NCBI GenBank assembly: GCA_045863195.1
Contig: BTUI01000014.1
Coordinates: 21,456-85,455, forward strand
Origin: W-Chloroflexi-9 sp045863195
GTDB lineage: Bacteria; Chloroflexota; Dehalococcoidia; UBA2979
DNA length: 64,000 nucleotides
Direction of reading: 5' to 3'
Shown here in pieces: positions 34,404-43,702 of this stretch. Both the position numbers and the translations under genes were made by a program. Each line of letters opens with the position of its first letter. Position 1 is the stretch's first letter. The notes below the pieces were generated by a model. The model did no database searches and was not told the DNA's origin. It saw only the letters and a program-made list of their open reading frames with translations.

Positions 34404-35294
34404 ATGCACGTCCTCTGGCCCTCTGACGGCTCTCCTGGTGCACGACGCGTGCTGCCCGCGCTCGCCCGTCTCTGCCACCGCCCGGACGACCTGCTCACCG
34501 TCGTCACGGTGGATGAGCCGCCCACGCTGGACGTGGCGCGGAGGCTGCTCGGGAACCGCGAGGCAGCGACCGACGGCACCACCCTCCTTGCGTCCCAGTT
34601 GGCGCTCGTCGCACGGCTTCCCGGGCGCGTGGAGGGCGTGACCGTGAGCGGCCTCGCCGGCCCCCGGGTGGTGGCGGTGGCGGCCGACGTGCGCCCCGAC
34701 CTGGTGGTCATGGGCAGCCACGCCCAACGCTCCGCGCACCGCCTGCTGCTGGGCAGCACCTCCGCGCTCGTCGCGCGGCAGGCACCCTGCTCTGTGCTGG
34801 TCCTCCGCCAGCAGGCGCTGCCCCGGCGCATCCTCGTCGCGCACGATGGCTCCGCCGACGCCCGCGCCGCGCTTCGGACGCTGCGCGCGCTCGGCCCCAT
34901 CCCGGGGGCGGAGGTGACGCTGATCCGCGTGGTCGCGGAGGGGCCGCCGACCGAGGCGTTCCCGTCGCACGCTCGACGCTTCGCCCCGGGCATCGGCCGT
35001 GTGGCGCGTGCCCGTGCGCGGGAGGCATCGGACGCGCTCGCCGTGGAGGCGCGGGAGTACCACCAGGCCGGCTTCACGAACACGCGCACGGCCGTGCTGC
35101 GGGGCGACCCGTGGCTCCGGCTGCGGGAGCAGATCCGGCGCCTTCGCCCGGACCTCGTGGCCGTGGGCGCCACCGGACAGCGGTCGATCCGGATGATGCC
35201 GGGGAGCATTCCGGAGCGCACGCTCCGAGAAGCGCCGTCCGCCGTCCTCATCAGCCGTGCAGTACCACACGCGCACGCGGTTGAACTTCAGTAA
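34404..35294 (+). CDS. Tandem universal stress protein (two Usp domains)
   Basis: 296 aa. Domain 1 (1-130) begins VLWPSDGS and has the nucleotide-binding end MGSHAQRSAHRLLLGSTSALVARQAPCSVLVL. Domain 2 (about 140-290) begins RRILVAHDGSADA and ends VGATGQRSIRMMPGSIPERTLREAPSAVLI. Both carry the G-2x-G/S-9x-G(S/T) type loop, the first better than the second, so ATP binding is likely. It is cytosolic. The ATG at 34404 has little ribosome site; the promoter at 34313-34339 serves it. It lies divergent from gltB. Confidence 0.85.
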   Translation: MHVLWPSDGSPGARRVLPALARLCHRPDDLLTVVTVDEPPTLDVARRLLGNREAATDGTTLLASQLALVARLPGRVEGVTVSGLAGPRVVAVAADVRPDLVVMGSHAQRSAHRLLLGSTSALVARQAPCSVLVLRQQALPRRILVAHDGSADARAALRTLRALGPIPGAEVTLIRVVAEGPPTEAFPSHARRFAPGIGRVARARAREASDALAVEAREYHQAGFTNTRTAVLRGDPWLRLREQIRRLRPDLVAVGATGQRSIRMMPGSIPERTLREAPSAVLISRAVPHAHAVELQ

Positions 35295-35348
35295 ACGCCG
35301 GGACGGCCGGGTGCCTTGCAGCAAAACGGAATGTTACCGTGAACAATA

Positions 35349-37571
35349 GTGAGGATTGTGGATAACCGTCGTCGCGCCCGATGGGGTCGCTGGCTGCTCA
35401 TCGCGGCGGCCGCTGCGTGCGCCCTCGTGGCCGGGCCCGTCACCGCGCAGGTCACCCCACCGGATGAGGCGCCGAAGGACGCACCGCGCCGGATCACCAC
35501 GCTGGAGGACCTTGGCTTTGCGGACCGCGCCGCCTTCGGCGCGAGCGCCCAGCTCGACTTCTTCTTCTCCGGGTCTGGAGACTACGAGCTCTCCGATGGC
35601 TCTCGCCTCGTGGTCGAACTCACGCACTCGAACCTGCTCTCGCCCGACCAGTCGGCCGTGGCGGTCTCGCTCAACGACCGCCCGCTCCAGGCGATCCGCC
35701 TGGACGAGACGAACATCCGAGGCGGCACCTACGAGATCCCGGTACCGCAGGACCTCATCTTCCCGGCGTTCAACAAGCTCTCGTTCACGTTCAACATGAC
35801 CACCGGCCTCTTCTGCGAGGCCCCCGCCAACTCCGCGCTCTTCGCGACGATCCTCAGCAGCTCGTTCTTCGAGATCGACTTCGCGCAGGACCCGCCCGTC
35901 CCGGCGCTGGAGGCGCCGAACCTGGCCGACTACCCCTACCCGTTCTTCGAGCCCGGCTACCCGATCGTTGCCCCTGTGGTCATCGCGATCCCGGCGAACC
36001 CCACGTCAGCGGAGATGACCGCGGCGTACCGCCTGGCGACGGACCTGACCACGCGCGTCTCCTTCGACCTGGAACTGCTGAACGTCCGCACGGTCACCAC
36101 GCTCGCCCCGGCCGACCTCGCGAAGAGCCAGCTGATCGTCATCGGCAGCGCCCGCCGCAACCCGATCCTGCGGGAGGCGCTCGCGAACACCACCGCCAGG
36201 CAATCGCAAGACGGCACGCTCACCGTGGCCGGACGCGACCTGGACGAGGCGGCCGGCTACATCGCCCTGGTCGAGTCGCCGTGGAACCGGCTGCTCCGGA
36301 CGCTCATCGTCACCGGCGACACCGACGATGCGATCGGCCGGGCCGTGGACGCGCTGACCCTCGCGGAGACCGCCGCCCTGCTCGCCGGGCCGGAAGCCGT
36401 CTTGACCGAGCCGATCCTGCCGCCGGACCAGGTGGCGTTCCAGTCCGTGTTCACCTTCCGAGACGCCGGCACCGGCGAGTCCACCTTCCGCGGTGGAGCC
36501 GGCACGACCAGCGTGGTGTTCTCCTCGCCCGCCCCGGCGCCCGGCAGCACCGGCACACTGGAACTGGTCATCTCCGTCCCGGAGGATCTGGACCGACGCC
36601 GCTCCAACATCATCGTGGACCTCAACGGCCAGACCATCGCGACGGTCCGCCTGGACGATGAGCAGCTGCGCCGGGCCACCTACCGCGTGGAGATCCCGGG
36701 CGACGTCATCCGCGTGGGCCCGAACACGCTCCAGATGCAGGCGAACCTGTACGACTCGCAGTCGCTCGTGCTCGCGCCGTGTGAGTCCTACGCGCCGGAG
36801 CGACTGTGGATCACGATCCATGACGACTCCGCCGTCTCGCTCCCCAGTTCCGCCGGCATCACCAGCGGCGCCGACCTGGCCGGCCTGCCCTTCCCGTTTG
36901 CCGGCCTCCGAGGGGTCCGCGAGACGACCTTCGTCATTGACGCCACCCGCCCGGAATCGTTCCGCGCGGGCATGCTCGCCGTGATCGCGCTCGGCCGTCG
37001 CTTCGGCGCGGTGAACGAGTACAACGTGCTGCCCGCGCTCACCGCCACGCCCGAGATCATCGGCGACCGGCACGTCGTCGCGGTCGGCGTGCCGCCGGAC
37101 ACCGACTTCGGCCAGGTGCTGAGCGACGCCCTACCGCTGGTGTTCCGGCCGGACGGCACCCGCGCGATCATCGAGGACTCCGGCACGCTCGCCGAGATCC
37201 TGGACACCTCTCGCGTGGGTGCGGTGCAGATGGTGCAGGTGCCGTGGGCGCCGACCCGCTCGCTGCTCTCCGTGAACGGCACGGACGACACCGCGCTGCG
37301 CTGGGCCTCGGAGGCGCTCGTCACGCGCTCGCTGGATGGCAACGTGGCACTGCTGCAGTCGGCACGCCAGATCAGCACCTTCTCGCTGACCCGCGCGCGC
37401 GTCGAGGACGTGCAGCGCGCGCTGGAGGACCGCTTCACCGAGCGCGAAGCACGCCTCCGCACGATCGTCGCGTTTTCGATGATCGGCGTGGGCGCGGTGC
37501 TGCTGGCCGTCCTCTGGGGCCTGCGCGGCCGCCTCGTCCCCCGCATCGGCGGGGCCGGCCGCCGGCGCTAG
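35349..37571 (+). CDS. bcsB: BcsB-like cellulose synthase periplasmic subunit (orphan)
   Basis: 740 aa from GTG 35349 (GTG 35358 also possible). A signal peptide (WLLIAAAAACALVAGPVTAQ) is followed by alternating carbohydrate-binding and flavodoxin-like modules as in BcsB (SAVAVSLNDRPLQAIRLDETN; FEIDFAQ; then SNIIVDLNGQTIATVRLDDEQLRRATYRVEIP in the second copy). A single C-terminal membrane helix (about 710-730: VAFSMIGVGAVLLAVLWGL) ends the protein. BcsB guides the nascent glucan and anchors the BcsA synthase. No BcsA, PilZ protein or glycosyltransferase lies in this window, so the partner must be elsewhere or the protein has another role. Confidence 0.85.
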   Translation: MRIVDNRRRARWGRWLLIAAAAACALVAGPVTAQVTPPDEAPKDAPRRITTLEDLGFADRAAFGASAQLDFFFSGSGDYELSDGSRLVVELTHSNLLSPDQSAVAVSLNDRPLQAIRLDETNIRGGTYEIPVPQDLIFPAFNKLSFTFNMTTGLFCEAPANSALFATILSSSFFEIDFAQDPPVPALEAPNLADYPYPFFEPGYPIVAPVVIAIPANPTSAEMTAAYRLATDLTTRVSFDLELLNVRTVTTLAPADLAKSQLIVIGSARRNPILREALANTTARQSQDGTLTVAGRDLDEAAGYIALVESPWNRLLRTLIVTGDTDDAIGRAVDALTLAETAALLAGPEAVLTEPILPPDQVAFQSVFTFRDAGTGESTFRGGAGTTSVVFSSPAPAPGSTGTLELVISVPEDLDRRRSNIIVDLNGQTIATVRLDDEQLRRATYRVEIPGDVIRVGPNTLQMQANLYDSQSLVLAPCESYAPERLWITIHDDSAVSLPSSAGITSGADLAGLPFPFAGLRGVRETTFVIDATRPESFRAGMLAVIALGRRFGAVNEYNVLPALTATPEIIGDRHVVAVGVPPDTDFGQVLSDALPLVFRPDGTRAIIEDSGTLAEILDTSRVGAVQMVQVPWAPTRSLLSVNGTDDTALRWASEALVTRSLDGNVALLQSARQISTFSLTRARVEDVQRALEDRFTEREARLRTIVAFSMIGVGAVLLAVLWGLRGRLVPRIGGAGRRR

Positions 37572-37759
37572 GGGCTGCTCCCGGCCGAACGCTGGATCGC
37601 GCGAACCTCGCCAAGGCGTGTGGATTCGCGGCATTTCCGCCAGTAGACATGGGCCGGCCGTCCCGCGATCCGCGGGCCCTTCGCCCTGCCTGACAGTCAC
37701 GATCGGGCGCATCGTCTCGCTGACGGCCCGCATACGCGGGCCGCAGGTGGGAGGACGCC

Positions 37760-38950
37760 ATGCTCGGGGTCTCCAGGCTGATCACGGGACGCGTGGAGGA
37801 GGCCGATCCGCTCAGGTACGGCCGGGAGAGCCGTCGGCTGCCCTCCCACCTCCTGCACTACTCGGAGGACAAGCGACCGGTCGTGGTGTGGACATCCACG
37901 CACCGCTGCAACCTGCACTGCACCCACTGCTATACCGACTCCCACGACCGGCAGTACCCCGGCGAGCTCACCACCGATGAGGCGCTGGCGATGGTCGACG
38001 GCCTCGCGGATCTCGGCAGCCCCGTCCTGCTCATCTCCGGCGGAGAGCCGCTCCGCCGCCCGGATGTCGAGCAGGTCGCGCGGCACGCGGTGGAGCGTGG
38101 CATGCGCGTGGTCTTCTCCACCAACGGCACGCTGATCACGGAGGCGGTCGCCGGGCGGCTCGCGGAGATCGGCGTCTCGTACGTCGGCGTGAGCATCGAC
38201 GGCCGCCCGGACACGCATGACCGCTTCCGCGGCATGCCCGGCGCGTTCGCGGCCTCGATGGGTGCGATCCGGGCCTGTCGCGCGGCCGGGATCAAGACCG
38301 GCCTGCGTTTCACGATGACCCGGAGGAACCTCCACGACCTGCCCTGGCTGTTCGACCTCATGCAGGAGGAGGACGTCCACCGCCTGTGCATCTACCACCT
38401 GGCCCCGACCGGCCGCGGCGCTCGCATCCAGCAGTTCGCACCCAGCCACCAGGAGACCCGCGCCGCGCTCGACCTCGTCTTCGACCGCGTGCGCGACCTC
38501 CATGCCGGCGGCTTCGAGGTGGAGCTGCTCACGGCCGACAACCACGCGGACGCCGCCTACCTCTGGCTGCGCATCGAACAGGAGGAACCGGAGCGGGCGG
38601 CCGGGGTCCGGCGCCTGCTGGAGTGGAATGGCGGCAATCGCTCCGGGGAGGCGATCGCGTGCGTGGACGCGGACGGCAGCGTCTACCCGGACCAGTTCTG
38701 GCGGTGGCGTCCCGTTGGCAACGTGCGGTCGCGCTCCTTCACGGACATCTGGCGCGACGATCCCGATTCGCTCCTCCAGCAGCTGCGCGCTCGCCGAGCG
38801 CGGCTGCCGGAGCGCTGCCAGTCATGCCGCTTCCTGGACCTCTGCAACGGCAACTTCCGATCGCGCGCCGAAGCCACCACGGGCGATGCCTGGGGCATGG
38901 ACCCGCTCTGCTACCTGACCGATGAGGAGGTCCGCAGTGACCGCAACTGA
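37760..38950 (+). CDS. Radical SAM/SPASM protein, NirJ/AhbC-like
   Basis: 396 aa from ATG 37760 after GGTGGGAGG. Radical SAM cysteines Cys50, Cys54 and Cys57 stand in THRCNLHCTHCYTD, followed by LLISGGEPLRRPD and VVFSTNGTLI. A C-terminal SPASM-type set of cysteines lies in IACVDADGS, CQSCRFLDLC and DPLCYLTDEE. The sequence (GVSIDGRPDTHDRFRG, LRFTMTRRNLHDLPWLFDL, YHLAPTGRG, ADNHADAAYLWLRI, WNGGNRSGE) agrees closely with NirJ of heme d1 synthesis and AhbC, the 12,18-didecarboxysiroheme deacetylase of the siroheme-dependent heme route. No other tetrapyrrole gene lies here. It overlaps the next radical SAM gene by 14 bases. Confidence 0.85.
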   Translation: MLGVSRLITGRVEEADPLRYGRESRRLPSHLLHYSEDKRPVVVWTSTHRCNLHCTHCYTDSHDRQYPGELTTDEALAMVDGLADLGSPVLLISGGEPLRRPDVEQVARHAVERGMRVVFSTNGTLITEAVAGRLAEIGVSYVGVSIDGRPDTHDRFRGMPGAFAASMGAIRACRAAGIKTGLRFTMTRRNLHDLPWLFDLMQEEDVHRLCIYHLAPTGRGARIQQFAPSHQETRAALDLVFDRVRDLHAGGFEVELLTADNHADAAYLWLRIEQEEPERAAGVRRLLEWNGGNRSGEAIACVDADGSVYPDQFWRWRPVGNVRSRSFTDIWRDDPDSLLQQLRARRARLPERCQSCRFLDLCNGNFRSRAEATTGDAWGMDPLCYLTDEEVRSDRN

Positions 38951-40058
38951 ACGCGCACGCCGGCCCGAACTCCTCTCCGTCGACTTCGACGAGCGTCCGT
39001 TCACGATCGCGTGGGAACTGACGCGCTCCTGCGCCCTTGCCTGCCTGCACTGTCGCGCAGAAGCGCAGCCACGCCGCCACCCCGACGAGCTGACCACGGA
39101 CGAGGCCCTCCGCGTGCTGGACGAGGTCGCGGCTCTGGCGCCGCCGGTGCTCGTCCTCACGGGCGGCGACCCGATGATGCGTCCCGATCTGTTCGATCTG
39201 ATCGGCGGCGCCGCGGCCCGCGGCCTCCGCGTCTCCGTCTCTCCGACGACCACGGCGCTCGCCACACGTGACCGTCTCGCCCGCCTGCGTGACGCAGGCG
39301 TGGAGAGCGTCCACGTGAGCCTGGACGGTGCCACCGCCGCGACACACGACGCGTTCCGCGGCTTCCCCGGCACGTACGACCGGGTCCTCCAGATCCTCGA
39401 TGACCTCTCGGACCTCGGGATGACCGTACAGGTGGGCACCACGGTGACCGCGCGCAACGCTGGCGAACTCCCGGAAATGGCCCGGGTGCTCGCCGGGCGC
39501 GGCATCCGCATCTGGAGCGTCTTCTTCCTTGTGCCCACGGGGCGAGGCGTCCACGAATCGATGGTCGATGTGGAGACGGCGGAGGCGACCTGGGAGTGGC
39601 TCTGCGAGCTCGCCGAGCGCGCTCCCTTCGCCGTCCGCACGACGGCCGCGCCACAGTACCGCCGCACGGCGCTCCGGCGCGCCCGCGAACGCTCAGACCA
39701 TCCGGTGCGCCTCACCGGGGCTGGCTACCAGATGCGGGAGGCGCCCTCCGGCGTTCAGACGCGCGGAGTGAACGACGGCAAGGGCTTCCTGTTCATCGAC
39801 CACGTCGGCAACATCTGTCCGTCCGGGTTCCTGCAGATACCCGCCGGGGACGTCCGTACGGACGCCGTGGCGGAGGTATACCGGCACTCGCCCCTGTTCC
39901 GGGCGCTCCGCGACCCCTCGATGCTCACGGGGCGCTGCGGCCGGTGCCGGTACGCCGACCTCTGTGGTGGCTCGCGGGCACGCGCGTACGGCGTGAGTGG
40001 CGATTACCTTGCGGAGGATCCGTTGTGCGGTCTCACCGAGGAGGAGATCGCCCACTAG
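38937..40058 (+). CDS. Radical SAM/SPASM protein, TIGR04053-like
   Basis: 373 aa from GTG 38937 (GAGGAGG eight bases upstream; an ATG at 38922 would place the start ahead of that site). The radical SAM Cys32, Cys36 and Cys39 lie in WELTRSCALACLHCRAEAQ. Then come VLTGGDPMMRPDLFDL, SPTTTAL, HVSLDGATAATHDAFRG, the tell-tale FFLVPTGRG, and a SPASM end CGRCRYADLCGGSRARAYG. I recall this set as the TIGR04053 family, related to AhbD heme synthase but of unproven reaction. Translation coupling with the NirJ/AhbC-like gene implies joint action, most simply in tetrapyrrole decarboxylation or side-chain modification. The gene converges on a CoA-transferase and shares a CTAG stop with it. Confidence 0.82.
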   Translation: MTATERARRPELLSVDFDERPFTIAWELTRSCALACLHCRAEAQPRRHPDELTTDEALRVLDEVAALAPPVLVLTGGDPMMRPDLFDLIGGAAARGLRVSVSPTTTALATRDRLARLRDAGVESVHVSLDGATAATHDAFRGFPGTYDRVLQILDDLSDLGMTVQVGTTVTARNAGELPEMARVLAGRGIRIWSVFFLVPTGRGVHESMVDVETAEATWEWLCELAERAPFAVRTTAAPQYRRTALRRARERSDHPVRLTGAGYQMREAPSGVQTRGVNDGKGFLFIDHVGNICPSGFLQIPAGDVRTDAVAEVYRHSPLFRALRDPSMLTGRCGRCRYADLCGGSRARAYGVSGDYLAEDPLCGLTEEEIAH

Positions 40059-41293
40059 CCCAGGTCGACTTCCGGCCGCTCTTCCCACACCACCTGCCGC
40101 GCGACGAGGTCGTCGAGCGCCGCCGCGTCGAGCGACAGCATCTCCGCGAGTACCTCGCGGCTGTGCTGCCCCATGTCCGGAGAGGTGCCGCGGATGCCCG
40201 CCGGCGTGCGCGAGAGGCGCACCGGGCTGTTCGCCAGCCGCACCTTGCCGAAGGTGTGGTGTGGCACCTCGGGAAGCATGTCGCGCGCCGCGACCTGCGG
40301 CATGGCGGCGGTCTCCGGGATCGTGTTGAGCGGCCCGCACGGGATGCCGAACCGCTCGAGGGCGGCGACCCACTCCGCCGTCGGGCGCCTGCGGAACGCC
40401 TCGTTCAGCAGCGGCTCCAGTTCGGCGTGGTTGCGGGAGCGTGCCGCGGCCGAGTGGAAGCGGGGGTCATCGATCAGTTCGGTGGCGCTGAGTTCGGCGC
40501 AGAGCAGCGCCCACTGGTTCGGCACGCCCCACGCCAGCGCCAGCACCATCCATCCGTCCGCCGTGGGGAACGCCTGGAACGGCACCGCCGAGGGGTGCCG
40601 CGTGCCGAGGCGTACCGGCGTCTCGCCACTCAGGAAGTAGCGCATGTACGCGTTCTCCTGGATCGCGATCTGGCAGTCGAGCATGGAGATGTCCAGCAGT
40701 TGGCCGCGTCCCGAATCGCGCCGCTCGTGCAGCGCGGCGAGGATGCCCACGGCGCAGTAGAGGCCCGCCGCGATGTCGCCGAGCGAGAGGCCGGGGCGCG
40801 CCGGCCGCCCGTCCGGGTAGCCGGTCACCGACATCACGCCGCCAGCACCCTGCACGATCACATCGAGCGCCGGCTTCTCTCGCATCGGCCCGGTCTGGCC
40901 GTAGCCGGAGATCGCGGCGTAGATCAGCGCCGGGTTGACCTCGGACAGCGCGGCGTAGCCGAGGCCGAGCGCGTCCATCTTGCCGGGGGTGAAGTTCTCC
41001 ACCACCACGTCCGCCTGCTTCACGAGGCGGAGGAAGAGCGCCTTCCCCTCGTCCGTCGTCAGGTCGAGCGCGATCGAGCGCTTGCCGCGGTTGATCGAGA
41101 AGAAGTACCCCGACTCGCCATCGATGATCGGGCCGGTCGTGCGCGAGACATCGCCGTACGGCGGGCGCTCGACCTTGATCACGTCCGCACCGAGGTCGGC
41201 GAGCGTGGCGGTGCAGAACGGCCCGGAGAGGACCCAGGTCAGGTCCAGCACCCGCACCCCGGCGAGCGGGCCGGTCGTCGGCAGTGGTGGCAT
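40055..41293 (-). CDS. Family III (CaiB/BaiF) CoA-transferase
   Basis: 412 aa from ATG 41293, chosen for GAGGGGAG upstream (nine extra in-frame residues are ignored). The N-terminal VRVLDLTWVLSGPFCTATLADLGADVIKVERP block is canonical. The catalytic Asp173 stands in LSLGDIAAG, followed by DSGRGQLLDISMLD. It is a stand-alone gene here; the acyl substrate is unknown. Its stop codon overlaps that of the convergent radical SAM gene in a shared CTAG. Confidence 0.9.
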   Translation of the reverse strand: MPPLPTTGPLAGVRVLDLTWVLSGPFCTATLADLGADVIKVERPPYGDVSRTTGPIIDGESGYFFSINRGKRSIALDLTTDEGKALFLRLVKQADVVVENFTPGKMDALGLGYAALSEVNPALIYAAISGYGQTGPMREKPALDVIVQGAGGVMSVTGYPDGRPARPGLSLGDIAAGLYCAVGILAALHERRDSGRGQLLDISMLDCQIAIQENAYMRYFLSGETPVRLGTRHPSAVPFQAFPTADGWMVLALAWGVPNQWALLCAELSATELIDDPRFHSAAARSRNHAELEPLLNEAFRRRPTAEWVAALERFGIPCGPLNTIPETAAMPQVAARDMLPEVPHHTFGKVRLANSPVRLSRTPAGIRGTSPDMGQHSREVLAEMLSLDAAALDDLVARQVVWEERPEVDLG

Positions 41294-41337
41294 CGCGGAC
41301 TCCCCTCGAACTCCCGGCACCGCCGGGGCCGCCCAGA

Positions 41338-42312
41338 TTACGGCGCGTCGTCGCCGCTTTCACGCCCCGGCCGCAGCGCCACGGAGACGCCGGCGAGGAT
41401 CACCGCGCCCCCGGCCACCTCCAGCAGTGTCGGCACCTCATCCAGCCACACCGCGGCGATCGCCCCCGCCACCACCGGCTCACCGAGGATCGCGACCGCG
41501 ACCACCGCTGCGGGGAGCGAGCCGAGCGCCCAGTTGAAAGCGTTATGTCCAATGAGTTGCGGCACGAGTGCCATCGCCAGGATGAACAGGTACACCTCGG
41601 ACGCATGCCCGCGCACCGGCGTCCCGGCGGCGAGCAGCATGGCGAGCAGGACGAACGCGGTGACCGCGTACACCACGCCGGTGTAGGAGGCCGTGGAGAG
41701 CCGCCGGCGCGCGCCCCGGCCCGCGACGATGTACGCGCTCGACGCCATGCCGCCGAGCAGCGCCAGCCCGTTGCCGATCAGCGACCCGCGGTCATCGAGG
41801 TCGTCGAACGTCAGCAGCAGCGCCCCGGCGGCGGCGATCCCCACGCCGATGACGACCTCGCGCGCCGGCGGCTCGCGCAGCACCAGCCACGCTCCCAGCG
41901 CCACGAAGATCGGCTGCATCGTCACGAGCACCACGCCGGAGAGCACGGAGGTGCGCTGCACCGCCGCGACCCAGAGCGCGAAGTGGAGCGCCAGCATCAC
42001 CCCGGCGAAGAGCAGCAGCAGCCACTCCCGCCGCGCCAGCCCTCGCAGGTCGTCCACGCCTCGCCAGGCGGCGAGCGCGACCATCGGCGGCGCGGCCAGC
42101 GTCAGGCGCAGCGCCGCGATGAGGAGCGCGGGCGCGCCGGCATCGGACGCCGCGCGGATCAGCGGCGCGGCCCACGCCACGGCCAGCACGCCGAGCAGCA
42201 GCACGAGGACGTGGCGTGCGGTCAGCGGGTGGCTCCTCGCGCCGCCGCGCGCTGCGCGGGGTTGACAGGCGATCCGGGCACGCCAACGATGCCCGCGAGA
42301 GATGGCGCACAC
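41338..42312 (-). CDS. EamA-family (DMT superfamily) transporter
   Basis: Up to 324 aa. Ten hydrophobic helices in two similar halves are visible, each half with the EamA pattern; examples are ARHVLVLLLGVLAVAWAAP, SGVVLVTMQPIFVALGAWLVLRE and NAFNWALGSLPAAVVAVAILGEPV. The outer ATG (42312) would add an Arg-rich stretch unlike the family. The likely start is CTG at 42225 (GAGGAG upstream) or GTG at 42204, so the true protein may be about 295 aa. It is an inner-membrane exporter or importer of small metabolites. It diverges from the M20 peptidase gene. Confidence 0.8.
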   Translation of the reverse strand: MCAISRGHRWRARIACQPRAARGGARSHPLTARHVLVLLLGVLAVAWAAPLIRAASDAGAPALLIAALRLTLAAPPMVALAAWRGVDDLRGLARREWLLLLFAGVMLALHFALWVAAVQRTSVLSGVVLVTMQPIFVALGAWLVLREPPAREVVIGVGIAAAGALLLTFDDLDDRGSLIGNGLALLGGMASSAYIVAGRGARRRLSTASYTGVVYAVTAFVLLAMLLAAGTPVRGHASEVYLFILAMALVPQLIGHNAFNWALGSLPAAVVAVAILGEPVVAGAIAAVWLDEVPTLLEVAGGAVILAGVSVALRPGRESGDDAP

Positions 42313-42326
42313 GGAGGGGGCAACTC

Positions 42327-43643
42327 ATGGCCGAACCGGCGATCAACTGGGACGCCTGGACCGAGCAGGCCACGGAGTGGCTCTCCGAATACATCCGTGT
42401 CGATACCGTAAACCCTCCGGGCAACGAGACCCGCGCCTGCGACTTCCTCGGCCGCATCCTGGAGGCGGAGGGCATCCCCTACGACCTCTACACCCCGGAC
42501 GGCGACGAGACACGGAAGTCGCTCGTGGCGCGGCTGTCGGGCACGGGCGCGCGCGGCAAGTCCGTCATCCTGCTCAACCACACGGACGTGGTGCCGTTCG
42601 AGCGCGACCACTGGACGGTGGAACCCCTCGGCGGCGAAGTCCGCGACGGCTACATCTGGGGCCGTGGCGCCATGGACATGAAGGGGATGGGCATCATGGA
42701 GCTCGTCACCTTCCTCATCCACCAGCGACAGGGCCTCCCCCTCGCGCGTGACCTCGTCTTCATGGCCGTGGCGGACGAGGAGGCCGGCTCCGCCTTCGGG
42801 GTCGGGTTCTTCGACCGCGACCACCCCCACCTGCTCGACTGTGACTACGTCATCAACGAGGGCGGCGGCGGCTCAACCGAGGTGCTCGGTGTGGAGCGGA
42901 ACACCTTCAACATCGGCGTCGCGGAGAAGGGACCGCTGTGGCTCCTCCTGCGCGCCCACGGGCGGCCGGGCCACGGCTCCGTCCCGCACGAGGACAACGC
43001 CGCCGACCGGCTGGTGCGCGCGCTCCAGAAGGTCCAGGACTGGGAGCGCCCCCTGATCCCCTCCCCGGAGGTGAAGGAGTACTTCAACCAGTTGCACGCC
43101 GCCGGCATCCTCGACCGGGAGCCCACGGCGGAGGTCCTCGCCGGGTTCGCGGAGACCAACCCGCGCATCAAGTCCGTGCAGATGAACTCGATCTCGCTCA
43201 CCACACTGAACGCCGGCGTGAAGCACAACGTCATCCCCGCGCAGGCGGAGGCCACGCTCGATGTTCGTCTCGTCCCCGGCTACGACCCGGACGAGTTCAT
43301 CCGCGAACTGACCGAGGTGATCGGCGACGACAAGGTGGACATCGAGCGGGTGTTCGGCTCCTACTCGCCCGCCTCGCCGCTCGACACGGAGCTGTACGCG
43401 GTGATGGCGCGCGAGGCGAAACGGGCGATCGAGGACGCGGTCGTCGTCCCGAGCGTCGGCACCGGGTTCACCGACTCGCGCGTCTTCCGGCGGCGGGGCG
43501 TGACCTCGTACGGCTTCGTCCCGGCGCTCACCGCCGCCGCGGACCAGGGGCGCGTCCACGGCAACGACGAGCGCATCTCCATCGAGAACCTGCGGCTGGG
43601 GATGCAGATCCTGCATCACACGGTGCGGGGGATCTGCGGCTGA
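42327..43643 (+). CDS. M20-family metallopeptidase (ArgE/DapE/carboxypeptidase type)
   Basis: 438 aa from ATG 42327 after GGAGGGGG. Metal ligands occur in order: LLNHTDVVP (His-x-Asp), the bridging Asp in GRGAMDMKG, the catalytic and metal Glu pair in VADEEAGS, Glu in INEGGGG, and a late His in QGRVHGNDERI. The dimerisation lid domain sits in between (GRPGHGSVPHEDNAADRLVRAL). It hydrolyses acyl-amino acids or peptides; the substrate is not evident. Confidence 0.9.
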   Translation: MAEPAINWDAWTEQATEWLSEYIRVDTVNPPGNETRACDFLGRILEAEGIPYDLYTPDGDETRKSLVARLSGTGARGKSVILLNHTDVVPFERDHWTVEPLGGEVRDGYIWGRGAMDMKGMGIMELVTFLIHQRQGLPLARDLVFMAVADEEAGSAFGVGFFDRDHPHLLDCDYVINEGGGGSTEVLGVERNTFNIGVAEKGPLWLLLRAHGRPGHGSVPHEDNAADRLVRALQKVQDWERPLIPSPEVKEYFNQLHAAGILDREPTAEVLAGFAETNPRIKSVQMNSISLTTLNAGVKHNVIPAQAEATLDVRLVPGYDPDEFIRELTEVIGDDKVDIERVFGSYSPASPLDTELYAVMAREAKRAIEDAVVVPSVGTGFTDSRVFRRRGVTSYGFVPALTAAADQGRVHGNDERISIENLRLGMQILHHTVRGICG

Positions 43644-43702
43644 CCGGGGATGCTTCACGGAACGAGTAGAATCCGCGCCACAGGAGACAGAGGAGGCCTC
43701 AC

